Below the pieces are notes generated by a model. That model made no database searches. It was not told the DNA's origin and saw nothing but the letters and a program-made list of their open reading frames with translations. Below are positions 7,670 through 8,789 of a stretch of 8,789 bases of DNA, piece by piece; the stretch's first letter is position 1, and each line of letters opens with the position of its first letter. Both the position numbers and the translations under genes were made by a program. Source of the DNA: Bacillota bacterium (GTDB lineage Bacteria; Eremiobacterota; SpSt-956; JAKJGF01); contig JAKPQU010000302.1 of the NCBI GenBank assembly GCA_029555925.1, forward strand, positions 1 through 8,789, given 5' to 3'.

Positions 7670-8665
7670 TTAGTAACCATTTATCAGCTTCTGCCTGACA
7701 GGCTCTTCTGCATTTATCCATTCGGACCAGAGAATTTTATAATCAGGGCCGTTCTGGCGGCAGTAGTCATAAAATTTCACAATGAAGTCCCATCTGTCTT
7801 TTTCCGCTTCATCTACAGGTTTTTCAGAGAGTTTCGCCCCTCCGAGAAGCCACTGACGTTTGATTATATCGTCTCGGCCTGCTTTATCATAATTTCTCAT
7901 CATATCGTACATTGTCATAAAAGTGGTTGTTCTTCCTCTTCCTGCCTTGCAATGGAAATGAAGCCACGTATCAGGAGAGAGATTCTTATAAAAGGTGATA
8001 AAATTATCTACCTGTTTGTCGTCAGGCCTGTAACCGTCAGTTACGGTAATTCTGTAATATCCGTAGTTATACCCTGTAACCAGCTCTTCTTCAGTCATAA
8101 CGGATTCAACATGTACAGGAATTTTAATGAATTCTCTCGTAACAGTCCCTGAAGCATCCGTCTTTTTTATCATATTATTAATAGTAACTTCTTTTTCTTC
8201 TTTTACTTTATCAAGCAATTCCTTTTCCTGAAGCAGTATTTCTTCCTGTGTTTTTCCTGCATTCGGATTATTTCTGATATTCTCCCATCCTATACACATA
8301 TTATTGAGTATTCCATGGAATTCCTGCCGTAAATCCACTATTATTACCTTTCTGTCTCCGAGAGCCTCTCTCATCTTTTCAAACTGGCCTGTTGAAAAAG
8401 AACCGCTCCCTGATATATTCAAAGTGTCAAGTCCATCCCGGGTCGGTAGAGTACCTTCCTCTTTATTTTTAAATGGATCGGAACATATACGCCAGTTACG
8501 GGGTAAAGTATTATCACCCGGAAAATTTGTAACAGGTGTATTGATATCCAGATCTTTTATAAGAGGAGCATTTAGTAAAACATATACCTGATCTTCCTGG
8601 GCAAAACCAATAAAATTACATAAGAGAAGTAAAAAAATTATAAAGCTTATTTTCCTTACCAGCAT
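7670..8665 (-). CDS. Secreted PTP-like phytase / inositol-phosphate phosphatase family protein
   Basis: A 331-residue cysteine-dependent phosphatase. Residues 1-22 form a signal peptide (LVRK, then a hydrophobic core, then GFA before QED), so it should act outside the cytoplasm. The P-loop is HCKAGRGRT (238-246), with nucleophile Cys239 and Arg245. Asp210 in VTDGYRP sits where the general acid of PTP-like phytases lies. Upstream are family-type stretches: NISGSGSFSTGQF (83-95) and IVDLRQEFHGILN (109-121). These fit the PTP-like phytase family of Selenomonas/Mitsuokella PhyA, which removes phosphates from myo-inositol hexakisphosphate; a lipid or protein phosphate substrate is also possible. 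The family motif with Lys and Arg in the P-loop favours highly anionic substrates. AAGGAG at 8675-8680 precedes the start by 9 bases, and a good promoter lies beyond. Cys16 is not in a convincing lipobox, so a lipoprotein is unlikely. Confidence 0.87.
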   Translation of the reverse strand: MLVRKISFIIFLLLLCNFIGFAQEDQVYVLLNAPLIKDLDINTPVTNFPGDNTLPRNWRICSDPFKNKEEGTLPTRDGLDTLNISGSGSFSTGQFEKMREALGDRKVIIVDLRQEFHGILNNMCIGWENIRNNPNAGKTQEEILLQEKELLDKVKEEKEVTINNMIKKTDASGTVTREFIKIPVHVESVMTEEELVTGYNYGYYRITVTDGYRPDDKQVDNFITFYKNLSPDTWLHFHCKAGRGRTTTFMTMYDMMRNYDKAGRDDIIKRQWLLGGAKLSEKPVDEAEKDRWDFIVKFYDYCRQNGPDYKILWSEWINAEEPVRQKLINGY

Positions 8666-8702
8666 TATTTATATCTCCTTTTTGATTTTATTTTTCTCAC
8701 AT

Positions 8703-8731
8703 ATTATATCGATAAGGTTAAGTATTTACAA
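8703..8731 (-). promoter_or_regulatory. Sigma-70-type promoter for the PTP-like gene
   Basis: On the minus strand a perfect TATAAT (-10, 8703-8708) is preceded after exactly 17 bases by TTGTAA (-35, 8726-8731; 4 of 6 matches). Transcription would start near 8696, giving a leader of about 30 bases that contains the AAGGAG ribosome binding site. Geometry and position make this a convincing housekeeping promoter. It probably drives both minus-strand genes, as I see no comparable promoter in the 91-base gap between them. Confidence 0.7.
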
Positions 8732-8789
8732 TAGTTTCATCCGATTTTAATTACAGGGTTAAAATGATGGCCTGAAGATTTTATTGAAA

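Noticed and set aside
7631..8152. Plus-strand open frame opposite the phosphatase gene
   Set aside because: The minus strand there encodes a complete PTP-like protein with active-site motif, signal peptide, ribosome site and promoter. The plus-strand reading has no recognisable motif.
8603..8665. Lipoprotein signal with Cys16 in the phosphatase
   Set aside because: The preceding residues are Leu-Leu-Leu, not a lipobox with Gly/Ala/Ser at -1. A standard signal-peptidase I site at GFA before QED fits better.

Overview
The window is AT-rich DNA (about 37% G+C where I counted a sample) with heavy use of AGA/AGG arginine and ATA isoleucine codons, Shine-Dalgarno-type ribosome binding sites and close gene packing, so it is bacterial. 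The adaptor protein carries a TolC-type hairpin-tip motif and there are two exported or envelope systems, which suggests a diderm (two-membrane) bacterium. I cannot name the lineage from sequence alone.

Layout. Bases 1-151 are a non-coding leader with a four-copy heptamer tandem repeat, a possible promoter and an imperfect hairpin. Next come three co-directional plus-strand genes: a MacB-type fused ATPase/permease (152-2158), a MacA/YbhG-like periplasmic adaptor with an unusually long coiled-coil hairpin (2179-3876), and a large membrane sensor protein with GAF, PAS, HisKA and receiver domains (3927-6845). After a 43-base convergent gap with a third heptamer-like repeat, two minus-strand genes follow: a metallo-beta-lactamase-fold hydrolase (6889-7578) and, upstream of it, a secreted PTP-like phytase/inositol-phosphatase family protein (7670-8665). 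The latter has a well-formed promoter at 8703-8731. No stretch above 300 bases lacks a gene. No tRNA, rRNA, CRISPR array, insertion sequence or TolC-like gene is visible.

How the parts may work together. The MacB-like and MacA-like proteins should form the inner-membrane and periplasmic parts of a tripartite ATP-driven export machine, with an outer-membrane channel encoded elsewhere. The adjacent sensor is plausibly part of the same operon. Its most striking feature is that the HATPase_c (ATP-binding, kinase) domain is absent: the HisKA helices run through a 13-residue linker straight into the receiver domain. As read, it cannot phosphorylate itself and would need a partner kinase, or would act as a phosphotransfer or dimerisation device. 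The minus-strand pair looks like a separate unit for extracytoplasmic phosphate-ester hydrolysis plus an intracellular hydrolase, although their functional link is only inferred from position.
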